This document shows positions 1 to 6,898 of a DNA stretch of 21,306 nt, in pieces. The DNA comes from DSNY01 sp037446035 (GTDB lineage: Bacteria > Pseudomonadota > Gammaproteobacteria > Burkholderiales > Burkholderiaceae_F). Positions within the stretch are counted from its first letter, which is position 1, and each line of letters begins with the position of its first letter. The position numbers and the translations under genes are program-made. Under the pieces are notes generated by a model. It was not told the DNA's origin and ran no database searches. It was given only the letters and a program-made list of their open reading frames with translations. The stretch spans positions 1 through 21,306 of the forward strand of contig JBBIJJ010000043.1 in assembly GCA_037446035.1 (NCBI GenBank), read 5' to 3'.

Positions 1-93
1 CCGAACAACGCACTTGCGCGAAACTGCATCGGTGGACTGTCGGATTCTGGCTAAGAGAAGCGCCCGTGCGAGCTCGACGGCGGCGGTCGGACT

Positions 94-891
94 TCAGGAC
101 ATCGTGTAGTTGAGCGCGAGCCGGCCGCCGTCGGGATAGACCGTCGAACCGGTGAGATACGACGCGTCGTCGCTGGCGAGGAACACGGCGATGCGCGCGA
201 CCTCCTGCGGTTCGCCGAGCCGCCCGAGCGGCGTGCGCGACAGGATGCGCGTGCGCGCAGCCTCGTTGGTCAGCACCGCCGTTTTCAGCAGTTCGGTCGC
301 GATCGATCCGGGGCCGATGCCCATCACGCGGATGCCTTTCGGTGCGAGCCCGATCGCCATCACCTTGGTCAACTGGTTCACGCCGCCCTTGCTGACGGTG
401 TACGGGACCTGGTTGGCAATCGCGACGACGGCGTTGGCGCTCGACATGTTGATCACGACGCCGCGTTCGCTGCCGGCCGGTGCGCCCGCGCGCGGCGACT
501 GCTGCGCCATCTGCCGCGCGGCCGCCTGCCCGCACAGGAAAGCGCCCTTCAGGTTGACGCGCAGCACGCGATCGAAGTCTTCCTCGGCGAGATCGAGGAA
601 GTCGGCCGCGTGCACGATGCCGGCGTTGTTCACGAGCACGTCGAGCCGCCCGTAGTGATCGACGGCGAACTTCACGAGCCGTTCGGCGTCGGCGCGTTCG
701 CCGACATCGGCGCGGCAGAACAGTGCCATTCCGCCGGCCGCGGCGATGTCCTTGACGAGTGCGGCGCCGCCGACTTCGTTGACGTCGGAGGCGACGAGCC
801 TGGCACCCTCGGCGGCGAAGGCTTTCGCGCAGGCCGCGCCGATGCCCTGCGCGGCGCCGGTGACAATCGCGATGCGATCGAGCAGTTTCAT
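94..891 (-). CDS. SDR family NAD(P)-dependent oxidoreductase (265 aa)
   Basis: A classical short-chain dehydrogenase/reductase, a cytosolic enzyme that oxidises or reduces an alcohol/ketone pair using NAD(P). Seen: the Rossmann motif TGAAQGIG at residues 11-18, the structural NNAG motif at 88-91, serine at 150/151, and the catalytic YxxxK pair Y164 and K168. The C-terminal GR.GEPQEVA...FLASD..SYLTG segment is typical of FabG-like SDRs. An aspartate after the second strand (SDVNE, about 36) favours NAD over NADP. The ATG at 891 was chosen because MKLLDRIAIVTG is the normal family N-terminus and gives normal length; the open frame continues far upstream only because the DNA is GC-rich. The substrate cannot be told. 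Residues 131-143 carry a small Gly/Pro/Ala-rich insertion before the catalytic serine strand. It diverges from folE2, and no functional link is evident. Confidence 0.93.
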   Translation of the reverse strand: MKLLDRIAIVTGAAQGIGAACAKAFAAEGARLVASDVNEVGGAALVKDIAAAGGMALFCRADVGERADAERLVKFAVDHYGRLDVLVNNAGIVHAADFLDLAEEDFDRVLRVNLKGAFLCGQAAARQMAQQSPRAGAPAGSERGVVINMSSANAVVAIANQVPYTVSKGGVNQLTKVMAIGLAPKGIRVMGIGPGSIATELLKTAVLTNEAARTRILSRTPLGRLGEPQEVARIAVFLASDDASYLTGSTVYPDGGRLALNYTMS

Positions 892-1167
892 CGTGGCACC
901 CGGGTCGAAAGCGATGGCGGCATTGTCCGGCATTTCGGTGCCCGCCGGCCCGCGCGGCGGCCGGACAGACACGCGCAGCGGCCACCCGAGGTTTGCGAAA
1001 ACCGTTGCCATCGGGCAGACTCGCCGCCCTTTGCCGCGCACCGGTCGGCCAAACGCCACCGCGCCCCGGCAAGCGCCGCAGGCAATGGGCCCGCGCCGCG
1101 TACGGTTGCTCTGGCCGGTCGCGGCGGCACCAGCCGAGCGCCGCGCCGGCGGCGGGCGTGTTTGGGC

Positions 1168-1173
1168 GACAAT
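1168..1173 (+). promoter_or_regulatory. Possible -10 element of folE2
   Basis: GACAAT lies 12 bases before the folE2 start codon and matches four of six positions of the sigma-70 -10 consensus. No convincing -35 is present at 17 bp and no Shine-Dalgarno sequence precedes the ATG, so the transcript would have a very short leader. This is a weak call based only on position and a partial match. Confidence 0.25.
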
Positions 1174-1185
1174 TCGGTCATCGTG

Positions 1186-1986
1186 ATGAACGCTCCGGAC
1201 AGAATGTTTCTCCCCGACGTGCAGGCCAGCGCCGACGGCCGCAACCTGGCGATCCAGCGCGTCGGCGTGCGCTCGATGACGTACCCGGTGACGGTGGCCG
1301 CGCCGCACGGCGCGCTGGCGACCGTCGCCACGGTCGACATGTACGTCGGGCTGCCGGCGGACAAGAAGGGCACGCACATGTCGCGCTTCATCGAGGTGCT
1401 GCAGCAGCATCACGCGCCGCTGTCGTCCGCGTCGCTGGCGCGTTTGATGGACGCGATGCTGGAGCGGCTCGAAGCCGAGCGCGGGCACATCGAGATCCGC
1501 TTTCCCTACTTCATGAAGAAGTCGGCGCCGGTGTCCGGCGTGACCAGCCTGATGGACTATCAGGTCGCGCTGCGCGCGGAGCAGGATGCGAACGGGCTGA
1601 AGCTCACCCAGACCGTCGTCGTGCCGGTCACCAGCCTGTGCCCTTGCAGCAAGAAAGTCGCCGACTACGGCGCGCACAACCAGCGCTCGCATGTGACCAT
1701 CAGCGCGCAGCTCGCGGGCGAACTCGGCATCGAGGAGCAGATCCGCATCGCCGAGGCGGTCGGCTCCTCCGAAATGTGGGCGTTGCTGAAGCGGCCCGAC
1801 GAGAAATACGTGACCGAGCGCGCCTACGACAACCCGAAGTTCGTCGAGGACATCGTGCGCGACGTCGCGGTCGCGCTCGACGCCGACGAGCGCGTGCTCG
1901 CGTACTCGGTCTCCGCGGAAAACTTCGAGTCGATCCACAACCACTCGGCTTACGCGTTGATCGAGCGGGACAAGCGCAAGGTCTGA
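1186..1986 (+). CDS. folE2: GTP cyclohydrolase FolE2 (GCYH-IB, 266 aa)
   Basis: Type IB GTP cyclohydrolase I converts GTP to 7,8-dihydroneopterin triphosphate, the first step of tetrahydrofolate (and in some organisms queuosine) synthesis, in the cytosol. Seen: full family length, KKGTHMSR at 60-67, the family signature SLCPCSK at 150-156 with its two cysteines (C152, C154), and the C-terminal NFESIHNHSA motif at 246-255. Known of the family: unlike FolE it can use metals other than zinc, and in many bacteria it is induced by zinc limitation. No Zur-box-like palindrome or zinc-transport gene is visible here, so it may be the sole constitutive enzyme. The ATG at 1186 was chosen because MNAPDRMFLPDVQ matches the family N-terminus; the frame extends upstream without conserved sequence. 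It ends 174 bases before the next gene. Confidence 0.96.
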   Translation: MNAPDRMFLPDVQASADGRNLAIQRVGVRSMTYPVTVAAPHGALATVATVDMYVGLPADKKGTHMSRFIEVLQQHHAPLSSASLARLMDAMLERLEAERGHIEIRFPYFMKKSAPVSGVTSLMDYQVALRAEQDANGLKLTQTVVVPVTSLCPCSKKVADYGAHNQRSHVTISAQLAGELGIEEQIRIAEAVGSSEMWALLKRPDEKYVTERAYDNPKFVEDIVRDVAVALDADERVLAYSVSAENFESIHNHSAYALIERDKRKV

Positions 1987-2089
1987 CCGCGTCGTGGCTT
2001 TGTCGCGCATCGCTGAGCCCCGCGCAGCCTGCGCCGGTCCTGCTGCGGGAGCTTTCTGGCGCCGCAGCCGGCGCGGCCCGAGCGCGCGG

Positions 2090-2119
2090 CAGCCCGTGCC
2101 AGCCCGTGCCCGCCCATGC
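2090..2119 (+). repeat. Three tandem 10-bp repeats
   Basis: CAGCCCGTGC occurs twice head to tail (2090-2099 and 2100-2109), followed by a degenerate third copy, CCGCCCATGC. The array lies about 40 bases upstream of the FAD oxidoreductase start. No role can be assigned; it could be chance in such GC-rich DNA. Confidence 0.4.
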
Positions 2120-2160
2120 GCGCGAGTCCGCCGGTCGCGAGCGCGGCGTCGGTGCGACGC

Positions 2161-3462
2161 ATGAGAATCGCGGTCATCGGCGCCGGCATCGCCGGACTCG
2201 GCTGCGCCTACGCGCTGCAAAGCGCACTGCGGGGGCGGGCGCGAATCACCCTTTATGAGGCCGCCGAGCGGCTTGGTGGCCACGCCAATACCGTCGACGT
2301 CGAGCTCGACGGCGTCTCCCACCCGGTGGATACCGGCTTTCTGGTGTTCAACCGGCGCACCTATCCGAACCTGATCCGCCTGTTTGACGAGTTGCACGTG
2401 CCGACCGCCGCGAGCGACATGTCGTTCGCGGTCAGCGTCGCGCGCGCCAGCGGTCGCCGGCTAGAGTGGGCGGGGTCGAACCTCGACACCGTCTTCGCGC
2501 AGCGGCGCAACCTGCTATCGCCTGCTTTCCTAGGCATGCTGCGCGACATCGTGCGCTTCAACCGGCAGGCCACGCGCGTGGCCGAGGGCCGAGAGGACGC
2601 CGCCGGGCTCACGCTCGGCGAATTCCTGGAGCGCCACCGTTATGGCGGCCCGTTCCGCCACTGGTACTTGCTGCCGATGGCCGCCGCGATCTGGTCGTGC
2701 CCGACGGCGGCGATGCTCGCCTACCCGTTCGCGACCTTCGTGCGCTTCTGCCACAACCACGGGCTGTTGCAGATCGCAAACCGTCCGCAGTGGTACACGG
2801 TCGCCGGCGGCGCGCGCCGGTACGTGCAGGCGGTCGCCGCCACGCTCGACGACGTGCGGCTCGGCGAGCCGGTGCACCGGGTCGAACGCGACGCCGCTGA
2901 CGCTTCGGTGCTCGTCGCCAGCCGCACCGCGCGCGAGCGCTTCGACCAGGTCGTGCTCGCCTGCCATAGCGACCAGTCGCTGCGCTTGCTCGCCGACGCG
3001 GACCGCGCCGAGCGCGCGCTGCTCGGCGACGTGCGCTATCAGGCAAACCGCGCGGTGCTGCATACCGATGCGCGGCTGATGCCGGCCGCACGCAGCGTGT
3101 GGTCGTCCTGGAACTATCTGAGCGACGGCGGCGACGCGCCGCACCTCTCGGTGACGTACCTGCTGAACCGGCTACAGCCGCTACCCTTCGCGACACCGCT
3201 GTTCGTCAGCCTCAATCCCATCGTCGATCCGGCGCCGGATCGGGTCATCGCCGAGTTTGATTACGCTCATCCCGTCTTCGACGACCGCGCCGTCGCCGCG
3301 CAGCAGCGCCTGGGCGTGGTGCAGGGCCGCCGCCGCGTGTGGTTCGCCGGCGCCTGGACCGGTTACGGCTTTCACGAGGACGGGCTGAAATCAGGATTGG
3401 CCGCCGCTGCCGCGATCGCTGCGGCCGCCCCGCACGGCGCCGGTCAGCAGCGGGCGGCGTGA
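2161..3462 (+). CDS. NAD(P)/FAD-dependent oxidoreductase (amine-oxidase fold, 433 aa)
   Basis: A flavoprotein of the amine oxidase/phytoene-desaturase-like superfamily, in the subfamily usually found beside DUF1365 and cyclopropane-synthase-like genes. Seen: the dinucleotide-binding GxGxxG motif at residues 7-12 right after the start, an acidic residue and GG after strand two (YEAAERLGGHANT), the DTGF segment that follows in this subfamily, and a C-terminal FAD-contact region with GAWTGYGFHEDGLKSG. Length is normal. The ATG at 2161 was chosen because the Rossmann strand starts immediately; an in-frame ATG at 2116 would add 15 unconserved residues, and neither has a clear ribosome-binding site. 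Inference: it oxidises or desaturates an acyl chain on membrane phospholipid, as proposed for related clusters, including furan fatty acid pathways in alphaproteobacteria. It is cut off from the rest of the cluster by a convergent tetR gene 18 bases downstream. Confidence 0.88.
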   Translation: MRIAVIGAGIAGLGCAYALQSALRGRARITLYEAAERLGGHANTVDVELDGVSHPVDTGFLVFNRRTYPNLIRLFDELHVPTAASDMSFAVSVARASGRRLEWAGSNLDTVFAQRRNLLSPAFLGMLRDIVRFNRQATRVAEGREDAAGLTLGEFLERHRYGGPFRHWYLLPMAAAIWSCPTAAMLAYPFATFVRFCHNHGLLQIANRPQWYTVAGGARRYVQAVAATLDDVRLGEPVHRVERDAADASVLVASRTARERFDQVVLACHSDQSLRLLADADRAERALLGDVRYQANRAVLHTDARLMPAARSVWSSWNYLSDGGDAPHLSVTYLLNRLQPLPFATPLFVSLNPIVDPAPDRVIAEFDYAHPVFDDRAVAAQQRLGVVQGRRRVWFAGAWTGYGFHEDGLKSGLAAAAAIAAAAPHGAGQQRAA

Positions 3463-3490
3463 ACGACGCCCCGCCGCGGTTCAACGCGGC
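3456..3490. terminator. Convergent intergenic hairpins (weak terminator candidate)
   Basis: Two short perfect stems sit between and across the convergent stop codons: GGCGT/ACGCC with a 5-base loop (3456-3470), and GCCGCG/CGCGGC with a 6-base loop (3473-3490) overlapping the tetR stop. Neither is followed by a T-run, so classical intrinsic termination is not supported. Stems of this size are common by chance at this GC content. Confidence 0.25.
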
Positions 3491-4110
3491 CGCGCCTGCA
3501 GACCGCCGAAGCAGGTCGCGAGCATGATCTCGACGATCTGCTCGTCGCTGTAGTTGCCCGCGAGCTTGAGGTAGTCGGCCACCGGATCGCACGCGCGCGC
3601 GTAAAGCGTGTAAAGCACCGCCTCCGCGGGCAGATTCGGATCGATTGAGCCGTCTGCTTGCGCCGCTTCGATCCACGCGCCCAGCCTTTCGCTGACTTCC
3701 ATCAGCCGCTCAACGTAAGGACGGTGCCTGAGCAGCGCTTCGCGCAACGTCGAGCGCGTTGACGGCAACAACGGCATTTGTCCCTGCAGGTGCTGCATCA
3801 GCGCCCAGCGCACCACCGCGCGCAACTTGTCGAGCGGTCGCGCCGATGCCGGCTGCAGCGCGATGACCTCGAGCGTTCGTTCGAGCAGGCGCGTCAGGGC
3901 CGCGGCCGCCAGCGCCTCCTTGGACTCGAAGGTCTTGTACAGACTCGCCTTGGCGATGCCGACCAGGGCAGCGACCGCGTCCACCGTCATCAGGTCGTAG
4001 CCACGCTCGGCGAGCAGGGTGTTCACGGCCTGCAGGATCGCGTCCTCCTTCAGCTTCGCCTGCTGATCTTTCCAGGATGGTCGCGGTGCGGTGACTGACG
4101 GGTCATTCAT
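3481..4110 (-). CDS. TetR/AcrR family transcriptional regulator (209 aa)
   Basis: A dimeric helix-turn-helix repressor with an N-terminal DNA-binding domain and a ligand-binding C-terminal domain. Seen: the helix-turn-helix at about residues 40-66 with the TVDAVAALVGIAKASLYKTFESKEAL pattern typical of TetR, and an all-helical C-terminal part ending in a dimerisation-like segment (about 150-205). Length is normal. It is transcribed divergently from the DUF1365 gene 145 bases away and converges on the FAD oxidoreductase gene. The likely role, by position, is control of the lipid-modification operon starting at 4255 and of itself. The intergenic DNA carries candidate operators (4118-4137 and 4223-4248). 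The ligand is unknown; a fatty acid or acyl-CoA would fit the context but nothing in the sequence shows it. The start ATG at 4110 begins the only plausible N-terminus. Confidence 0.92.
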   Translation of the reverse strand: MNDPSVTAPRPSWKDQQAKLKEDAILQAVNTLLAERGYDLMTVDAVAALVGIAKASLYKTFESKEALAAAALTRLLERTLEVIALQPASARPLDKLRAVVRWALMQHLQGQMPLLPSTRSTLREALLRHRPYVERLMEVSERLGAWIEAAQADGSIDPNLPAEAVLYTLYARACDPVADYLKLAGNYSDEQIVEIMLATCFGGLQARPR

Positions 4111-4117
4111 TGGTCGA

Positions 4118-4137
4118 GACAGTTTACCGGTTCAGTC
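4118..4137. promoter_or_regulatory. Candidate TetR operator next to the tetR start
   Basis: The 20-base element from 4118 to 4137 has imperfect dyad symmetry (GACnG...CnGTC ends, ACCGGT core) and lies just 7 bases upstream of the tetR start codon. It shares the AGTTTAC heptamer (4121-4127) with the element in front of the divergent gene (4223-4229), 102 bases away. A site here would fit autorepression. No binding data; call based on position, symmetry and the shared heptamer. Confidence 0.35.
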
Positions 4138-4222
4138 AACGCGCGCGCCGCCCAGGCGCACGCGCGCCGCCGCACCTAGCAGCGTGCGGGTTAACACCAA
4201 TCGGTAGCTAAATGATCTTGTT

Positions 4223-4248
4223 AGTTTACTAATTGAACTGTACAGTTC
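4223..4248. promoter_or_regulatory. AT-rich operator/promoter region with perfect 14-bp palindrome before DUF1365
   Basis: GAACTGTACAGTTC at 4235-4248 is a perfect palindrome that ends 6 bases before the DUF1365 start codon. Directly upstream is AGTTTACTAATTGAAC, itself an imperfect dyad and sharing AGTTTAC with the tetR-proximal site. The stretch 4191-4250 is strikingly AT-rich against its surroundings, as expected for a promoter. A weak -35/-10 pair can be drawn (TTGTTA at 4219-4224, TACAGT at 4241-4246), which would place the transcript start almost at the ATG and the palindrome over the -10. This is the most likely binding site for the neighbouring TetR regulator, but that is inference. 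Confidence 0.5.
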
Positions 4249-4254
4249 ACGACC

Positions 4255-5079
4255 ATGCAACACAACCCCACCCGCCCGCACGACGGCGGCCGCAGCGATG
4301 GCGGAGCGCCGCCGGCCGGCATCGGCTTCGGCTCGGTGCGCCACGCGCGCACCCGTCCGTCGGCGCACGCTTTCGGCCACGCCGCCTTCTTTCTGCGACT
4401 GCCGCTGCGCGCCCTCGCGGCGAGGCCGTGGCCGTACCGGCTGCTGGCGCGCAACGGCCGCGGGTTGTTCGCGCTGAACGACGCGGACCACGGCGACGGC
4501 CGGCCGCTGCTCGCGTGGATCGATTCGCTGCTGCGGCGCGCGGGCATCGACGGCGCCGACGGCGAGGTGTGGCTGCACACCTTTCCGCGCGTGGCCGGCT
4601 ACGTGTTCAACCCGGTGAGTTTCTGGTTCTGCGAGCGCGCCGACGGGCGCCTGCGGGCGATCGTCTGCGAGGTGAACAACACTTTCGGCGAGCGGCACGC
4701 ATATCTGCTGGCGCATGACGATGGCCGCCCCATCGCGTGGGGCGAAGAGCTGCGCACGCGCAAGGTGTTTCACGTCTCGCCGTTCTGTCGGGTCACCGGC
4801 GAGTACCGCTTCCGCTTCGCGCTGACGGCCGGCGCGCCGCCGCGCTTCGTCGCCCGCATCGACTACCACGACGGCGACCAGGGCCCGCTGCTGCGGACCG
4901 CGATCGCTGGCGAACTGCGGCCGCTCACCGATCGGCAGCTGGCCCGCGCGTTCTTCCGTTACCCCGCGTTCACCGTCGGCGTCATCGCGCGCATCCACTG
5001 GCATGCGCTGCGACTTTGGTTCAAACGCGTTCCGTTCTACCGGAAACCCGTGCCGCCGACGCGCGACCTGACCCGCTGA
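4255..5079 (+). CDS. DUF1365 domain-containing protein (274 aa)
   Basis: A member of the DUF1365 family, whose biochemical activity is not established and which is almost always found beside cyclopropane-synthase-like genes. Seen: the conserved blocks FNPVSFWFCE (118-127), EVNNTFGERHAY (139-150) and KVFHVSPFC (170-178), and an N-terminal G.V.H.R..P..H.F core from residue 26. The first 20 residues are low-complexity and poorly conserved, so the true start could be slightly downstream, but no better ATG exists. No Shine-Dalgarno sequence precedes the ATG at 4255, so translation may begin on a leaderless or very short-leader transcript. It is the first gene of the operon running to about 9955 or 10833; the methyltransferase follows after 18 bases. 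The family partnership suggests a role in phospholipid acyl-chain modification. Confidence 0.9.
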   Translation: MQHNPTRPHDGGRSDGGAPPAGIGFGSVRHARTRPSAHAFGHAAFFLRLPLRALAARPWPYRLLARNGRGLFALNDADHGDGRPLLAWIDSLLRRAGIDGADGEVWLHTFPRVAGYVFNPVSFWFCERADGRLRAIVCEVNNTFGERHAYLLAHDDGRPIAWGEELRTRKVFHVSPFCRVTGEYRFRFALTAGAPPRFVARIDYHDGDQGPLLRTAIAGELRPLTDRQLARAFFRYPAFTVGVIARIHWHALRLWFKRVPFYRKPVPPTRDLTR

Positions 5080-5097
5080 CCGATCCGCATCGCCGCC

Positions 5098-6333
5098 ATG
5101 AACGAACTTGCCGTGGGCGCCCGCCGGCTCGAACTCGACACCTCGCGGTTTCCGGTGCGCGCCCGTTATGCGCTGCGGCTGCTCGCGCGCATCGAGTCCG
5201 GCACGCTCGCCGTGCAGTTTCCGGATGGCCAGTGCGCCGCCTTCGGCGGCGGGCGGCCGCGTGCGCAGATCCGCCTCGCCAACTGGCGCGTCTTCGACGC
5301 CGTATTGAACAGCGGCGACATCGGATTTGCAGAGAGCTTCATCGCCGGCGACTGGACCACGCCGGACCTGGTGCCGCTGCTGGCGTTGTTCGCACGCAAC
5401 CGTGGCGCGGTCGAACGGTTCGTCTACGGATCGTTCTGGGGAAGGCTGGCGTACCGGCTGCGCCATCTTCGCAATCGCAACACGAAGTCCAACGCGCGCA
5501 GGAACATCCATGCGCACTACGACCTGGGCAACGACTTCTATGCGCTGTGGCTCGACCCGTCGATGAGCTACTCGAGCGCGCTGTTCGGGACGCGTGCGCC
5601 AGCCCCGATTGCACCCGCCGACGACGCGCGCCTGCTCGCCGGGCAGCACGCGAAGTACGCACGCGTACTGAACGAGCTGCAGTTGACGCCGGGCGCGCAG
5701 GTCCTGGAGATCGGCTGCGGCTGGGGCGGGTTCGCCGAGGTGGCGGCGCGCGCCGGGCACGCGGTGACCGGGCTGACGCTGTCGCCGGCGCAGCTCGACT
5801 ACGCGCGCGCGCGCTTGCAGCGGCAGGGGCTGCGCGCCGAGTTGCGCCTGCAGGACTATCGCGACGTGCGCGGCCGCTACGACGGCGTCGCGTCGATCGA
5901 GATGTTCGAGGCGGTCGGCGAGGCGTACTGGCCCACGTACTTCGCCACGCTCGCGCGCTGCCTGAAACCGGGGGCACGCGCGTGCGTACAGACGATCGTC
6001 ATCGCCGACGAACTCTTCGAGCGCTACCGGCGCGGCACCGATTTCATCCAGCAGTACGTCTTCCCGGGCGGCATGCTGCCGTCGCGGCACGCCTTCGAGC
6101 AGGCCGCGGCGCGGGCCGGGCTCGCGGTCGTTGACCGTCTACCGTTCGGGCGCGACTACGCGATCACGCTCGCCAGTTGGCGCGCGCGCTTTGCCGCGCG
6201 GCTGCAGGACGTGCGTGCGCTCGGCTTCGACGAGCGCTTCATCCGCATCTGGGACTTCTATCTCGCCTACTGCGAGGCGGCCTTCGCCGAAGGCAACACC
6301 GATGTCATCCAGTACACGCTGCGCCGGGCATAG
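5098..6333 (+). CDS. Cyclopropane-fatty-acid-synthase-like SAM methyltransferase (411 aa)
   Basis: A COG2230-type methyltransferase that transfers a methylene or methyl group from S-adenosylmethionine to a double bond of an acyl chain in membrane phospholipid. Seen: an N-terminal lipid-binding domain (about 1-130), the HYDLGNDFY motif at 140-148, SAM motif I VLEIGCGWGG at 202-211, and the downstream FIQQYVFPGG motif at 317-325. Compared with Escherichia coli Cfa, whose bicarbonate is held by Cys139, Glu239, His266, Ile268 and Tyr317, this protein appears to keep Glu (E271), Ile (I300) and Tyr (Y354) but has Ser160 and Gln298 in place of Cys and His (aligned by eye). It may therefore be a methyl-branching enzyme rather than a true cyclopropane synthase. 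It lies 18 bases after DUF1365, and its end overlaps the next gene by 32 bases. Confidence 0.92.
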   Translation: MNELAVGARRLELDTSRFPVRARYALRLLARIESGTLAVQFPDGQCAAFGGGRPRAQIRLANWRVFDAVLNSGDIGFAESFIAGDWTTPDLVPLLALFARNRGAVERFVYGSFWGRLAYRLRHLRNRNTKSNARRNIHAHYDLGNDFYALWLDPSMSYSSALFGTRAPAPIAPADDARLLAGQHAKYARVLNELQLTPGAQVLEIGCGWGGFAEVAARAGHAVTGLTLSPAQLDYARARLQRQGLRAELRLQDYRDVRGRYDGVASIEMFEAVGEAYWPTYFATLARCLKPGARACVQTIVIADELFERYRRGTDFIQQYVFPGGMLPSRHAFEQAAARAGLAVVDRLPFGRDYAITLASWRARFAARLQDVRALGFDERFIRIWDFYLAYCEAAFAEGNTDVIQYTLRRA

Positions 6334-6898
6334 GGTCGCCCGCGTGGCAGCCGCGTGCGCGCTGACGCTGGCCGGCTGGGCAGCCGCGGCGGCGAACGAT
6401 GCGCCTGCCGTGCTGCCGGCGCCGGTGCGCACCCACCTCGATGACGCGCGCCTCGCAGGCGAGGGGCGGCTGACGTGGTTCGGCTTTCCGGTGTATGAGG
6501 CCCGTCTGTTTGTGCCCGCCGGCTTCGATGCGCGCGATCCCGCCACGCAGAGCTTCGTGCTCGAGCTCACGTACGCGCGGCGCCTGACGGGCCGCTCGAT
6601 CGCCGACGCCAGTCGCGACGAACTCGAGCGACTCGGCTTCGGCAGCGCCGCCGACCGCGCGCGCTGGCATGCGGCGATGGCGCGCATCTTCCCGGACGTG
6701 GACAAGGATCGTCGCATCGCCGGTGTGCACCTGCCCGGGCGCGGTGCGCGCTTCTACTTCGACGGCCGCTTCATCGGCGCGATCGAGGACGCACAGTTCG
6801 CGCGCGGATTCTTCGCGATCTGGCTAGACCCCCGCACGCGCGCGCCGGCGTTGCGCGCCGCCCTGCTGCGTCTGGTCGCGCCGCAGGTGCAACGATGA
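6302..6898 (+). CDS. Chalcone-isomerase-like exported protein (198 aa)
   Basis: A bacterial chalcone-isomerase-like domain protein, a family with the chalcone isomerase fold but no demonstrated flavonoid role; in bacteria it co-occurs with DUF1365/cyclopropane-synthase clusters. Seen: an N-terminal signal peptide (Arg/His-rich n-region, hydrophobic core about 14-30, cleavage near AAA-NDA), then the typical GEGRLTWFGFPVYEARLFVP segment and the GRSIADASRDEL block, with FYFDGRFIGAIED near the C-terminus. The ATG at 6302 was chosen because it provides the basic n-region and has GAAGG (6289-6293) at good spacing; a GTG at 6344 would shorten the signal peptide. It lies inside the 3' end of the methyltransferase gene, so translation is probably coupled. 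Likely periplasmic. Its stop overlaps the start of the transporter gene (ATGA). Confidence 0.85.
   Translation: MSSSTRCAGHRVARVAAACALTLAGWAAAAANDAPAVLPAPVRTHLDDARLAGEGRLTWFGFPVYEARLFVPAGFDARDPATQSFVLELTYARRLTGRSIADASRDELERLGFGSAADRARWHAAMARIFPDVDKDRRIAGVHLPGRGARFYFDGRFIGAIEDAQFARGFFAIWLDPRTRAPALRAALLRLVAPQVQR

Noticed and set aside
2059..2074. Perfect 6-bp hairpin GCGCCG/CGGCGC downstream of folE2 as a terminator
   Set aside because: No T-run follows and such stems are frequent by chance at this GC content.
892..2397. N-terminal extension of the SDR gene beyond 891
   Set aside because: The extra sequence runs antisense through folE2 and lacks conservation; MKLLDRIAIVTG is the normal family start.
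4209..4245. RpoE/ChrR-type promoter (TGATCC with a TAAG-like -10) before DUF1365
   Set aside because: TGATCT occurs at 4213-4218, but no TAAG-like -10 is found at 16-18 bp; control by the adjacent TetR fits better.
4132..6090. 652-residue open frame on the minus strand opposite DUF1365 and the methyltransferase
   Set aside because: Arg/Ala/Gly-rich translation without domains; it lies opposite two clear conserved genes and is a product of GC-rich third positions.
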